Part shown: positions 7,995 through 16,555 of the stretch, piece after piece
Layout of the letters: each line of letters opens with the position of its first letter
Position numbering within the stretch: the stretch's first letter is position 1
DNA from: Acidimicrobiia bacterium
Lineage (GTDB): Bacteria > Actinomycetota > Acidimicrobiia > Acidimicrobiales > Bin134
Assembly (NCBI GenBank): GCA_022822265.1
Contig: JAJECA010000052.1
Location: forward strand, 1-41,820
Length of the DNA stretch: 41,820 nt
Reading direction: 5' to 3'
The notes under the pieces: generated by a model
What the model was told of the DNA's origin: nothing
Database searches by the model: none
Seen by the model: the letters and a program-made list of their open reading frames with translations, nothing else
Position numbers and translations under genes: made by a program

Positions 7995-8750
7995 ATGAGC
8001 GAATTCGTGCAATCCCTCGCCCGGGGAATCTCGGTCATCCGGTCGTTCTCCTCCGATACCCCTAGGCAAACCCTCGCTGACGTGTCCCGAAGCACCGGGC
8101 TGACGCGAGCCACCGCCCGCCGTCTCCTTCTCACTCTGGAGGAACTGGGTTATGTGCGAAACAACGGCCGTTACTTCGAACTCACCGCCCGAGTCCTCGA
8201 CATCGGATATTCGTATTTGGCTTCGCTCAACCTCACCGATATCGCTCAGCCCTTCCTCGAATCATTCAGCGAGGTAGTCAACGAGTCGTCATCCGTGTCG
8301 GTGCTCGATGACACCGACATCGTGTACATCGCCCGAGTGCCCACCAAGCGAATCATGACCGTAGCCATCGGCTTGGGATCGCGATTCCCGGCCTTTCAGA
8401 CATCAATGGGGCGCGTGTTGCTGGCCGAGTTGAGCGACGACGAAGTGCGCGAGCGCTTGGATCGAAGCGACCGTTCCCAGACAACCATGCACACGGTTAC
8501 AGCCGGAGAGGAACTGCTCAAGCGACTGCACACAGTGCGTCAGCAGGGTTGGGCCCTCGTTGACCAGGAACTTGAGATCGGTGTGCGCTCGCTGGCCGCC
8601 CCTTTGCGCGATGCCACCGGAACGGCCATCGCCGCGGTGAACGTTTCCACCCATGTGGGTCGCACCGACCCGCATGAACTCACTGATGAGTTCTTGCCCC
8701 GGCTCTTGGAAACTGCCTCCAACATCAGCCGGGCCATTGCCATGAGGTGA
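7995..8750 (+). CDS. IclR-family regulator, PcaR/PcaU-like
   Basis: 251 aa. The N-terminal winged helix (ARGISVIRSFSSDTPRQTL, then ADVSRSTGLTRATARRLLLTL) is followed by the IclR effector domain with GYSYLASLNL, VYIARVPTKRIMTVAIGLGSR, PAFQTSMGRVLLA and the C-terminal helix. The sequence follows the pca-regulon subgroup (RFPAFxTSMGRVLLA), whose ligands are 3-oxoadipate, protocatechuate or 4-hydroxybenzoate. Divergent from the CoA-transferase/maleylacetate reductase/thiolase operon, it probably controls that operon and itself through the two palindromes at 7926-7959. Start at the ATG at 7995; the longer frame to 7866 runs back through the operators. Confidence 0.88.
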   Translation: MSEFVQSLARGISVIRSFSSDTPRQTLADVSRSTGLTRATARRLLLTLEELGYVRNNGRYFELTARVLDIGYSYLASLNLTDIAQPFLESFSEVVNESSSVSVLDDTDIVYIARVPTKRIMTVAIGLGSRFPAFQTSMGRVLLAELSDDEVRERLDRSDRSQTTMHTVTAGEELLKRLHTVRQQGWALVDQELEIGVRSLAAPLRDATGTAIAAVNVSTHVGRTDPHELTDEFLPRLLETASNISRAIAMR

Positions 8751-8792
8751 TTTCATGGCCGCGACCGGCCTGAGCTGACGAACGAAGGCTGG

Positions 8793-10361
8793 TCAGGCGA
8801 TTCCCTGCGGCGGGGTGAGCGGTCCCCGCAGAGGAGGAAGGTTGTCGTAGAGGTCGGCGACGAGGTCGCTTCGTAGGGAGGCCGCCGCGGGATCGTCCCA
8901 GCGGTTCACCTGCTGGTGTGGATCCTCGGCCAGGTTGTAGAGCTCGCCCTCAGTCCCCTCGTATTCGATTCTGGGGGGCAACTCGATCCCCAGCATCTGC
9001 CCCAACATCGCGGTGGGCAAACCCCAATTGGTGGCATTGGCCTCGTAGGCCGTGCAAATCCAACCATCGCGCACCAGGGTCCGCATCCGATAGCCAGTGT
9101 CCAGCGTGCTCTCCCAATCGACCAAGGCCCGCTCGCGCCCCGATCCCGGCGCAGACGGCAGTAGCACGCCGTCCATCTCGGCGGGAATCTCCACCCCGGC
9201 GATCGAGCAAATGGTGGGGGCCAAGTCCTGGAGGCAGACCGGTTCGGCCAACACCGCCGGATCGGTGCCAGCCGACGAGGCCGGGTTCCAAATCAACGGC
9301 ACCCGCATGAGGGCGTCAACGTGGTAGGGACCCTTGTACAGCAGCCCGTAGTCGCCTTGGAACTCCCCGTGGTCGGCGGTGTAGAAGACGTCGGTGTCGT
9401 CGGCCCAGCTTCGAGCCGCGATGTGATCGAGCACGCGTCCGCAGGCTTCATCCACCAACTCGTTCGAGATGTGGACGATGGCATTCAATTCCCGGAAGTT
9501 GTCCTCGGTGAGCCGACTGGGAACCACGCTGGGCATGCAGGCCCCCTCGAGGTTGGCGGCTGAGCCGTCATACCAAGCCAGCCAATGCCCCGGCTTCTGG
9601 CCCAGAACTTCAGTCGCCCGGTCAGGATCCAGATACCCCTCGGGAAGGTCGAGGTCGCGCCAATCCACCCGGTGGCGCTCCGACGCCGGCGGGTCCCACG
9701 GATGGTGCGGGTCGGGAAAGCTCATCCAGCAGAACCAGTCGTCGTCTTGGTCGAGCGAGTCCAGCCAGGCAATCACCCGATCGGCCACCCAGTCGGTGTG
9801 GTAGAGCTCCCGAGGCACCGGGTTGTACAGCAGTTCGGGAACACCTGTGTCCCCTCCGAGGGAGGGATCGAGCGGCTTGACGAAGCCAGCCGCGGCCTCA
9901 GGGTGATGCTTGTTCAACCACTTGGCGTAGTGAGTCATGCCCACCGGTCCGTGGACGGCCAGCTCGGCATGGTCGAAACCCCGATACGGCCCCGTGCTTT
10001 CCTCGGCCGCCAGCCGGTTCTCGGCGAACTTCAGGTCTCCGGAGAGAACGGGCTCGAAGTGCGCCTTGCCTACTATTGCCGTCTTGTATCCGGCGCTTCC
10101 CACCAGTCCGGCGATGCTCAAGGCGTCTTCGGCCAACGGAATCCCACTGGCCACCAGACCATGGGTTCTGGGGTGCTGGCCGGTGAGGATAGTGGCCCGC
10201 GACGGCATACAGATGGTGTTCTGCACATAGGGCCGCTCATAGCGGATGCCCGTCTCGGCCAATCGGTCGATGACCGGCGTGCGGGCCACCTCCCCGCCAT
10301 TGCAGCCCAGAGCATCCCAACGCTGCTGGTCGGTGGTGATCAACAAGACCTTGCGTCCCAT
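8793..10361 (-). CDS. Type I sulfatase (formylglycine-dependent)
   Basis: 522-aa sulfatase. N-terminal metal ligand motif LLITTDQQRWDALG (D11); the formylglycine signature CMPSR with C51, followed by ATILTGQHPRTHG; PYHVDALMRVPLIW and a TADHGEFQGDYGLL block with the second metal-site residues. No signal peptide is seen, so it is probably cytoplasmic, and it needs a formylglycine-generating enzyme encoded elsewhere. Substrate not determinable; a sulfate ester of a phenol would fit the island. ATG 10361 has GGGGGAGAAGG just upstream; the frame open to 10721 overlaps the LysR gene and is rejected. Divergent from LysR over about 100 bp. Confidence 0.87.
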   Translation of the reverse strand: MGRKVLLITTDQQRWDALGCNGGEVARTPVIDRLAETGIRYERPYVQNTICMPSRATILTGQHPRTHGLVASGIPLAEDALSIAGLVGSAGYKTAIVGKAHFEPVLSGDLKFAENRLAAEESTGPYRGFDHAELAVHGPVGMTHYAKWLNKHHPEAAAGFVKPLDPSLGGDTGVPELLYNPVPRELYHTDWVADRVIAWLDSLDQDDDWFCWMSFPDPHHPWDPPASERHRVDWRDLDLPEGYLDPDRATEVLGQKPGHWLAWYDGSAANLEGACMPSVVPSRLTEDNFRELNAIVHISNELVDEACGRVLDHIAARSWADDTDVFYTADHGEFQGDYGLLYKGPYHVDALMRVPLIWNPASSAGTDPAVLAEPVCLQDLAPTICSIAGVEIPAEMDGVLLPSAPGSGRERALVDWESTLDTGYRMRTLVRDGWICTAYEANATNWGLPTAMLGQMLGIELPPRIEYEGTEGELYNLAEDPHQQVNRWDDPAAASLRSDLVADLYDNLPPLRGPLTPPQGIA

Positions 10362-10408
10362 GGCCTTCTCCCCCCGTTGGCGGCTCGATCGCAGGAACGA
10401 GTGTTGAT

Positions 10409-10461
10409 GGTATCCAAGCGCGTGAAACGGCTGCACGCGTCGAGAGAGCGGGTTGGATACC
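10409..10461. promoter_or_regulatory. Nested inverted repeats in the sulfatase-LysR divergent region
   Basis: GGTATCCAA (10409-10417) and TTGGATACC (10453-10461) are perfect 9-bp inverted repeats 35 nt apart. Inside lies a second pair, CGCGTG and CACGCG. The outer half-site is related to the GGTATTGG element found before other genes of the island, so this looks like an autoregulatory LysR site shared by both divergent genes. Confidence 0.5.
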
Positions 10462-10464
10462 GTG

Positions 10465-11373
10465 ATGGCGGTGGGCTTAGACATTCGACAGCTCGAGTGC
10501 TTCATCGCGGTCGCCGAAGAGGGCAACCTGGGCCGAGCCGCCGCCCGGCTGCACATGACCCAGCCGCCCCTCACCCGGCGCATCAAAAGGCTGGAAGCCG
10601 ACGTGGGCGCGGCCCTGTTCATCCGAACGCCGCGGGGGGTCGACATCACTGCGCCGGGAAAGGCGCTGCTGGAACAGGCCCGCCGGATCGTCGCGTTGAG
10701 CGACCTAGCCCTGGAGATCACTTCGGCCGCCCACGCCGGCGAAGTCGGGCAGTTGGTGGCCGGCTACTTCGGCTCCCCGATATTCGGAGATGTGCCGACG
10801 CTGCTTTCCGAGTTCTCACAGGAGAATCCGGGCATCGAAATCAGGCTGGAACGAGTTCCTAAGACCGAGCAACCCGACGCACTGCGCGACGGGCGGATCC
10901 ATATTGGCTTCAGCCGGATCTACCCTACGGCCGATGATCTCGTGACCCTGGACATCGCCCAGGAAGCCCTGTACGCCGCAGCCAGCATCAGTCACCCATT
11001 GGCGAACCAGGCGTCGATAGAGATGGGCGATCTTGCCCAGGAGCCACTGGTTCTGTTCCCCCGGGCCCGACCCAGTTTCGCCGACGAGGTGCTGCAATTG
11101 TGCGCGGCGGCCGGCTTCAAACCCCAGGTGCATAGCGAGGTCGAAGACGCGGTCACCGGGTTGGCCAACGTGGCGGTGGGATCAAGCGTGGCGATAATTC
11201 CCGCATCGGCCACCAACATCGCGCTCCCCGGCCTGGCCTTCATCCCCATCGCCGACGCCCCCCGACAGGCCATGTCCTGCATCTACCGGGCCGACGACCC
11301 TTCTCCGGTCCTGGCCAAATTCTTGGAGTACATCTCCGGCTGGCAGCCGCCCGGCGATAGGGAAACGGCATGA
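10465..11373 (+). CDS. LysR-family regulator, CatR/BenM-like
   Basis: 302-aa LysR-type regulator. The N-terminal HTH is clear (LDIRQLECFIAVAEEGNLGRAAARLHMTQPPLTRRIKRLE, in parts) and the rest is a periplasmic-binding-like effector domain. QLECFIAVAEEGNxGRAAxRLHMxQPPLxRRI is characteristic of the CatR/CatM/BenM/ClcR branch that responds to muconates. Encoded between the sulfatase and the importer and near catA-B-C, it is the best candidate for the regulator acting at the repeated GGTATTGG sites. Start taken as ATG 10465; GTG 10462 and TTG 10453 are in frame, the last one inside the inverted repeat. Confidence 0.87.
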   Translation: MAVGLDIRQLECFIAVAEEGNLGRAAARLHMTQPPLTRRIKRLEADVGAALFIRTPRGVDITAPGKALLEQARRIVALSDLALEITSAAHAGEVGQLVAGYFGSPIFGDVPTLLSEFSQENPGIEIRLERVPKTEQPDALRDGRIHIGFSRIYPTADDLVTLDIAQEALYAAASISHPLANQASIEMGDLAQEPLVLFPRARPSFADEVLQLCAAAGFKPQVHSEVEDAVTGLANVAVGSSVAIIPASATNIALPGLAFIPIADAPRQAMSCIYRADDPSPVLAKFLEYISGWQPPGDRETA

Positions 11374-11380
11374 CTTTGTG

Positions 11381-11396
11381 CCAATTAGGGTATTGG
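11381..11396 (+). promoter_or_regulatory. GGTATTGG element before the importer
   Basis: CCAAT-TAGGGT-ATTGG, an inverted repeat containing GGTATTGG (11389-11396), 40 bp before the importer start. A partial second copy (GGTATAGG) follows at 11400-11407, merging into the ribosome-binding site AGGAGGGG. Confidence 0.5.
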
Positions 11397-11436
11397 ACGG
11401 TATAGGAGGGGTTGCTTAGCCTCGCCAGGAATTGCC

Positions 11437-14136
11437 ATGGAGACTTGGATTCGGTTTGGGCTCCTCGGCCTTGGCCCCGGGGGGATTTATGCGCTGTCGG
11501 CGCTGGGCATCGTCATCGCCTACCGCGCCTCGGGGACGCTGAACTTCGCCAGTGGCGCCATGGGGGCGCTAGCCGCTTTCTTCTTCTTCGAACTCCGTGA
11601 CGCGTACGGAATGTCCTGGCCGCTGGCGCTGGCCGCCACCTTGGGCCTGGGGGCCGCCATGGGCGCCGCGCTGCAGCTCGGCGTGCTTCGCCAGCTCCGA
11701 AACAGCTCACCGCTGACCAAGCTCATCGCCACGCTCGGCGCCCTCATCGTGTTCCAGGGCCTGGCCGTAGCCATCTGGGACGACGAGCAGCGATTGGTTC
11801 GACCGGTCATCAAGGCCGTTCAAGTCGACTTCACCGACTCCCTCAGCGTGGGGCGTGATCGCCTCATACTCCTCGGGATGGCGGTGGTGCTGGCCGCCAT
11901 CTTGGCCATCCTCTACCGGCGAACCATGTTCGGTTTGGCGACCACCGCGGTGGCCGAGAACCGACGGGCGGCGGCCAGCGTGGGATGGTCGGCCCCCCGA
12001 ATTGAGCTCTACAACTGGATGATTGGCGGCGCCCTCAGCGCCTTGGCCGGTGTGTTCCTGGCCCCCATCACCGGTTTGAAGGCCTCCACGCTGAGCCTTC
12101 TGGTGATCCCGTCGCTGGCCGCAGCCCTCATCGGGGGATTCTCCTCATTCACCCTCACCGTTGTCGGAGGGCTCATCATTGGCGTCGCCGAGTCGGAGCT
12201 GTCCCGCTACAACGGCGACATCCCCGGCATATCTCGGGCTGTCCCGTTCCTCATCATCGTGGTGGTCATGATCGCCGGCGGGCGGGCCCGCCCAACTAGG
12301 GCAGACCTGCCCACTCGCCTGCCCCGGCCCGGAACCGGGCGAATCCTGCCAACCATCGCGTTGGTAGGGGGAGCCGGAGCGATCATCTTTGCCCTGCTGG
12401 CCTCCGACAGCTGGGTGACCGCCTTGATCTTCGCGGCCATCGCCGGGCTCATGATCCTGTCCGTCGTGGTGGTCACCGGGTACGGCGGCCAACTCTCGCT
12501 CAGCCAGTGGGCATTGGCCGGCTTTGCCGCGTGGGTGGCGAGCCGCCTGGCCGTTTCGACCTCGTTGGGATTCTGGGACTCTGCCATCATCGCCGTCATC
12601 GCCACCATCCCTGTCGCGGTCATTGTGGGGCTTCCCGCGTTGCGAAGCCGAGGGGTCAACCTGGCCATTGCCACTGTCGGTTTGGCCCTGCTGATCGAGG
12701 CGATGATTCTGGGAAACGGCGACCTAACCGGAGGGTTTGATGGAACCAAGACGGTGCCGCCCAACTTCTTCGGCCTGGAGTTGGATGCGGTCATCACCCC
12801 AACTCGCTATGCCATCTTCGCCATCGTGGTAGTGGCCTTCTCGGCAATGATCGTCGCCAATGTCCGACGGAGCCGTACCGGACTGCGCCTTCTATCGGTT
12901 CGGAGCAACGAGCGCGCCGCAGCCGCCCTGGGAATCAACGTCTTCGGCGTCAAGCTCTATGCCTTTGCGCTGGCATCGGTGTTTGCCGCATTGGCCGGGG
13001 TGTTGGCGGCGTTCCAAAACCGGTTCGTGCTCTTCCAGCAATTCAACGTCTTCGGCTCGATCGAATACGTGACATATTCCGTCATCGGAGGCGTTGGCTG
13101 GGTGTTGGGAGCGATGCTGAGCGGTTTGGCCGCCCCAGATTCCATCCTGCCCAAAGTGCTGGACACGCTGTTCGACCTAGGCGACTGGATTTTCGTCTTG
13201 CTGGGCGGCGTGGTCCTGATCATCATCATGGCCGCCCCCGAGGGCATCGCCGCCCGATGGACGGCGGTAGGGCGGAGGATTCGGAAACCTCCCCCGCCTA
13301 AGCCCGCTCCGGTTATCGAGCGACGGCCCCACACTGATCTGACCATCCGCATCGAGGATCTGTGCGTGCAATTCGGGGGGGTGGTGGCCCTCGACAACGT
13401 GAGCATGGAGGTTCCTCCTCGATCCATCACCGGGTTGATCGGTCCGAATGGCGCGGGGAAAACCACTCTGCTCGACACCGTCACCGGCTTCACCAAACCA
13501 TCCTCGGGGCGCGTCTTGGCGGACGGTCAAGACATCACGTCCATGTCTCCAACCCGAAGGGCGCGCCTCGGGCTGGGACGATCGTTCCAAACTGTTGAAT
13601 TGTTCGAGGAGATGTCGGTTCGGGAGAACCTCCTCACCGCCGTCGAACGCCACGAGAACAATCGCTACCTCATCGACCCACTCAAACCAGGCCAGCTACC
13701 GGTCAGCGAGCTGATGCTGCAAGTGATCGACGATTTTAACCTTGAGCCTCACTTGGGGGCGTCTCCGTCGGAGCTGCCTCAAGGACTCCGACGCATCGTG
13801 GGCATCGCCCGGGCAATTTTGAACGAGCCCTCGGTGCTCTTTTTGGACGAGCCCGCCGCTGGCCTGGATGAGCGGGAGACCGCCGAACTCGGCCAGCTGC
13901 TCCGTCGGATTGTGGACGAGTACAAGATCGCCATCGTTCTCGTCGAACACGATGTGCCGCTGGTAATGGACATCTGCTCGCACATCGTGGTCTTGGATTT
14001 CGGCGGCATGATCGCCGAAGGCGACCCCGAGTCAATCAAGCGCGATCCAAAGGTCGTAGCCGCTTACCTGGGTAGCGAGGACGGAGAAGGCAGCGATTCA
14101 AACGGCGAACCGGCACCCGCGGGAGCAGCGGAATGA
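11437..14136 (+). CDS. Fused LivH-LivM-LivG branched-chain-type ABC transporter
   Basis: A single 899-aa protein combines three normally separate subunits. Residues ~1-285 are a LivH-type permease (GIYALSALGIVIAYRASGTLNFASGAMG). Residues ~300-620 are a LivM-type permease (VVTGYGGQLSLSQWALAGFAA, VGLPALRSRGVNLAIATVG, LGINVFGVKLYAFALAS). Residues ~640-880 are a LivG ATPase with Walker A GPNGAGKTT (669-677), Walker B SVLFLDEPAAGLDE and the switch histidine VEHD. The ABC signature is unusual, LPQGLRR (780-786) instead of LSxGQ-like. The second ATPase, LivF, overlaps its stop by 4 nt, and the lipoprotein at 20764 is the likely partner. Such systems import branched amino acids but also aromatic acids; context favours an aromatic or its acid. 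Confidence 0.9.
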   Translation: METWIRFGLLGLGPGGIYALSALGIVIAYRASGTLNFASGAMGALAAFFFFELRDAYGMSWPLALAATLGLGAAMGAALQLGVLRQLRNSSPLTKLIATLGALIVFQGLAVAIWDDEQRLVRPVIKAVQVDFTDSLSVGRDRLILLGMAVVLAAILAILYRRTMFGLATTAVAENRRAAASVGWSAPRIELYNWMIGGALSALAGVFLAPITGLKASTLSLLVIPSLAAALIGGFSSFTLTVVGGLIIGVAESELSRYNGDIPGISRAVPFLIIVVVMIAGGRARPTRADLPTRLPRPGTGRILPTIALVGGAGAIIFALLASDSWVTALIFAAIAGLMILSVVVVTGYGGQLSLSQWALAGFAAWVASRLAVSTSLGFWDSAIIAVIATIPVAVIVGLPALRSRGVNLAIATVGLALLIEAMILGNGDLTGGFDGTKTVPPNFFGLELDAVITPTRYAIFAIVVVAFSAMIVANVRRSRTGLRLLSVRSNERAAAALGINVFGVKLYAFALASVFAALAGVLAAFQNRFVLFQQFNVFGSIEYVTYSVIGGVGWVLGAMLSGLAAPDSILPKVLDTLFDLGDWIFVLLGGVVLIIIMAAPEGIAARWTAVGRRIRKPPPPKPAPVIERRPHTDLTIRIEDLCVQFGGVVALDNVSMEVPPRSITGLIGPNGAGKTTLLDTVTGFTKPSSGRVLADGQDITSMSPTRRARLGLGRSFQTVELFEEMSVRENLLTAVERHENNRYLIDPLKPGQLPVSELMLQVIDDFNLEPHLGASPSELPQGLRRIVGIARAILNEPSVLFLDEPAAGLDERETAELGQLLRRIVDEYKIAIVLVEHDVPLVMDICSHIVVLDFGGMIAEGDPESIKRDPKVVAAYLGSEDGEGSDSNGEPAPAGAAE

Positions 14137-14819
14137 ACCCGCTGCTCGCGTCCCGGGGACTGAGTGCTGGATATGGCGGCACAACCGTGGTCTGGGATGT
14201 GGACATCGACGTTCACGAGGGAGAGGTGGTTGCCCTGCTCGGCGCCAATGGCGCCGGCAAGACCACCACCCTCCTCACGCTCAGCGGCGACCATCCCGCG
14301 TCGGACGGCGAAGTGCACTTGTTTGGCCAGCCCACCAAGGCCCCGCTCTCCGTCCGGGCCTCTCGGGGGTTGGCCATGGTGCCGGAAGACCGATCGGTTT
14401 TCTCCGGGCTAACTGTTCGAGAAAACTTGCGAGTCTCGCGAAGCGACCAAGACCAGGCGCTCGAGTTGTTCCCCGAACTGGTTCCGCTCATCGACCGCAA
14501 AGCGGGTTTGCTGTCGGGAGGCGAGCAGCAGATCTTGAGCCTGGCTCGAGCCTTGTCCCGAAACCCGCGCCTTCTGCTGGCCGATGAGCTGTCCCTGGGC
14601 TTGGCCCCCAAAATCGTAAGTCGCCTCATCGAGGCGGTGAGCGACGCTGCTGTCAACCGCGGGGTGGGTGTTCTGCTGGTGGAGCAGCACGCTCGACAAG
14701 CACTGCGGGTGGCCGACCGCGTCATGGTGATGCGCCGAGGCCGCATCGTGTTGAACTTGACCGCCGAAGAGGTCGGCAAAGACCTGTCCCTGCTGGAGGA
14801 CACCTACCTGACCGGCTGA
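14133..14819 (+). CDS. livF: LivF-type ABC ATPase
   Basis: 228-aa ATPase of the branched-chain amino acid transporter class. Walker A GANGAGKTT, a canonical signature LLSGGEQQILSLARAL, Walker B LLLADELSLGL and the switch segment VLLVEQHARQAL. Its ATG overlaps the stop of the LivHMG fusion (ATGA), so the two are made together; a heterodimer with the fused LivG domain is expected, this one having the intact signature. Its last 16 bp overlap the 3' end of the convergent selenoprotein gene. Confidence 0.9.
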   Translation: MNPLLASRGLSAGYGGTTVVWDVDIDVHEGEVVALLGANGAGKTTTLLTLSGDHPASDGEVHLFGQPTKAPLSVRASRGLAMVPEDRSVFSGLTVRENLRVSRSDQDQALELFPELVPLIDRKAGLLSGGEQQILSLARALSRNPRLLLADELSLGLAPKIVSRLIEAVSDAAVNRGVGVLLVEQHARQALRVADRVMVMRRGRIVLNLTAEEVGKDLSLLEDTYLTG

Positions 14820-15796
14820 AGATCGACGGCCGCCACCTCATCGCCCCGCAGCCCGGCGGCATCGGCCAGCCGGTCCATCCGCTGGAACGTGGCCATGACC
14901 CCAGCGGCGTCCACCACCGCGGCGGGGCCAAGCTCAGCCGTCAGCTGCTCTCGGGCGTCAGCCACCTCTGCACTTCGGTCAACTGCTGCGTCGGCAAATG
15001 CGCCGAGCACGGCAGCCCCCGCCGACGGCTCGTCTTGTGAGCTGCTCGCCCGGAGCAGCCTGCCGTGGGCAATCGCTCAATAGACGCAGCCGTTGCGCTC
15101 CGAGACCCGCGAGGCCAGGAACTCGATTTGAGATCGGTCCAGTGATCGCCCCGGAGTCCATTCGATGTCGGGCACGAACTGGGTGGGTACGTAGTGCATC
15201 TCGGTGAGCGAGATGGCCATCCGCATGGCATCGGGCACCAAGCTGAGGCTGCGAATGACGTTCCCCGTCCGAGCGCCGGGAAACAGATCGGCTTCCGACT
15301 CCTCCCGAGTGGCGGGATCCAGCGTGGGTACCCAGTGCAGATTGCGGGCGGCATTGGCCGGGCGATAGCGGTCGGGAGACCCTGGCCGAGAAGCGGGCAG
15401 AGGGTCGAGGGCCATCCCGAGCACGCGGTTGAACTCGTCGATGTTGATCGCGCACGTCACCACGCCGAGCAACTCCACATAGTGGCCATCGGTGACGCCT
15501 GCATGGTGCAACTTGTCGAGCCAGGTGCGGGTCAGCCGAGGAGCATCGTTCACCACCCGGTGAACGGCGTCCACCACCACATCATCGAGAACCGACTCAG
15601 GGTCGCCGCAGCGCTCTCCCCAAGCCGGCGAAAGCGACGCCTTCCGCTCTGCGCAGCGAGGGCAGTCCCATGCTTTTCGGGCGGCAGCCACCATGGCCAC
15701 GCGCTCGTCTCCGGTCCACCACGAACCTGGACCCGCGATCTGCTCCCAAATGCGACTGTGCAGGTCGCCAAGCCCAGTGGGCAGCGGCCAGGTCAC
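14804..15796 (-). CDS. Selenoprotein 1: two-domain AhpD/CMD-like protein with in-frame TGA (Sec240)
   Basis: Read through one TGA (15077-15079) this is a 330-aa protein. Domain 1 has WTGDERVAM and a cysteine pair C45-P-R-C48 followed by ERK. Domain 2 has NVIRSLSLVPDAMRMAISL, then RVSERNGCVY-U, where U240 takes the place of the second Cys of the AhpD motif CxxCxxxH. After the TGA the same frame gives AIAHGRLLRA (H at +4, R at +9) and VVDAAGVMATFQRMDRLADAAG, ending at TAG 14804. Two paralogs at 23624 and 24840 have the TGA at the same site. The start GTG at 15796 overlaps the hydrolase stop (GTGA), so it is the last gene of the cat operon. A plain stop would remove the catalytic His and the last quarter. 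Probable thiol/selenol peroxidase or disulfide reductase; the exact reaction is unknown. Confidence 0.87.
15041..15059 (-). promoter_or_regulatory. SECIS-like hairpin of selenoprotein 1
   Basis: On the minus strand GCTGCTC-CGGGC-GAGCAGC forms a perfect 7-bp stem with a 5-nt loop. The loop starts 25 nt after the TGA (24 nt between) and has G as its second base, in line with bacterial SECIS rules. Confidence 0.7.
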
Positions 15797-16551
15797 GCCG
15801 GGAGGCGCTGGTTCAAGTAGGCGAGAGTCCTCTTCCATGAGTTAGCCGCTGCGGCCGAGTCAATCCGGTCTTCCACCAGTCCTTGCAGAAATGCGTGCCC
15901 GGCGTCGGGATAGATGTGGGCTTCGTAGTCGATGCCCTGAGCGGTGACCGCGTCGCCGAACCGATTCATGACGTCGACGCCTATGTAGTCCTCCTCGCCC
16001 CAGAAGGAGAGGATCGGCCCCGTCATTTCTTCCACAAGGTCTATGGGCCGGGGCGAGGGAACTCTCACCGGAGCGGAGATCCCCTCGGGGAACCCGTAGT
16101 AGCTCACCGTCACCAAGTCGTCTCGCTGCGCGGCCAGCACGAAGGCAAACAGCCCTCCGAGGCAGAACCCCACCACCCCGACCTGGTCGACCCCGAAGCG
16201 CTCCTTCACGAAGTCCAGAGCCGCCGACGTGTCGGCAATGCCCCGCGGCTCGTCCATGCCGCTGCGGCGCGCGAATGCCGCTTCTCTGGTGTTCTCCGCC
16301 AACTCGCCCTCGCGCCAGAAGATGTCGATGAGCAGCGTGGGGTGGCCGGCGGCGGCCAGCCGTCCTGACACCTCATGGTAGAAGGGAACCGTGCCATAGA
16401 TGTCGGTGATCAAGACGACTGGCCCGCCGGAAGGGGCGTCGTGAGGCTCGTACAGCGTGCCGGGCAGCAGGCCGTCGGGTACTGCTACGTCAACTGGGAT
16501 GCTCCGCGCTCGGGCCTCCGAGGTCGACCCGACCCAGTCTTCGTGGCACAC
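15793..16551 (-). CDS. Dienelactone hydrolase family protein
   Basis: 252-aa alpha/beta hydrolase of the dienelactone hydrolase family. Catalytic triad visible as the cysteine in GVVGFCLGGLFAF, the aspartate in FWGEEDYIGVD and the histidine in YPDAGHAFLQG. In chlorocatechol and related pathways this enzyme opens cis- or trans-dienelactone to maleylacetate, the substrate of the reductase encoded at 5247; alternatively it may act as a 3-oxoadipate enol-lactone hydrolase here, since no separate PcaD/CatD is visible. I chose GTG 16551, 4 nt after the catA stop; there is no strong ribosome-binding site, so the start is uncertain. Its stop overlaps the GTG of selenoprotein 1. Confidence 0.82.
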   Translation of the reverse strand: MCHEDWVGSTSEARARSIPVDVAVPDGLLPGTLYEPHDAPSGGPVVLITDIYGTVPFYHEVSGRLAAAGHPTLLIDIFWREGELAENTREAAFARRSGMDEPRGIADTSAALDFVKERFGVDQVGVVGFCLGGLFAFVLAAQRDDLVTVSYYGFPEGISAPVRVPSPRPIDLVEEMTGPILSFWGEEDYIGVDVMNRFGDAVTAQGIDYEAHIYPDAGHAFLQGLVEDRIDSAAAANSWKRTLAYLNQRLPA

Positions 16552-16555
16552 GCTG

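Noticed and set aside
8793..10721. 642-aa version of the sulfatase
   Set aside because: The extra N-terminus overlaps the LysR gene and its promoter; ATG 10361 has a good ribosome-binding site and the family start.
14804..15010. Separate 68-aa ORF on the minus strand
   Set aside because: In frame with the ORF ending at TGA 15077; C-terminal part of selenoprotein 1.
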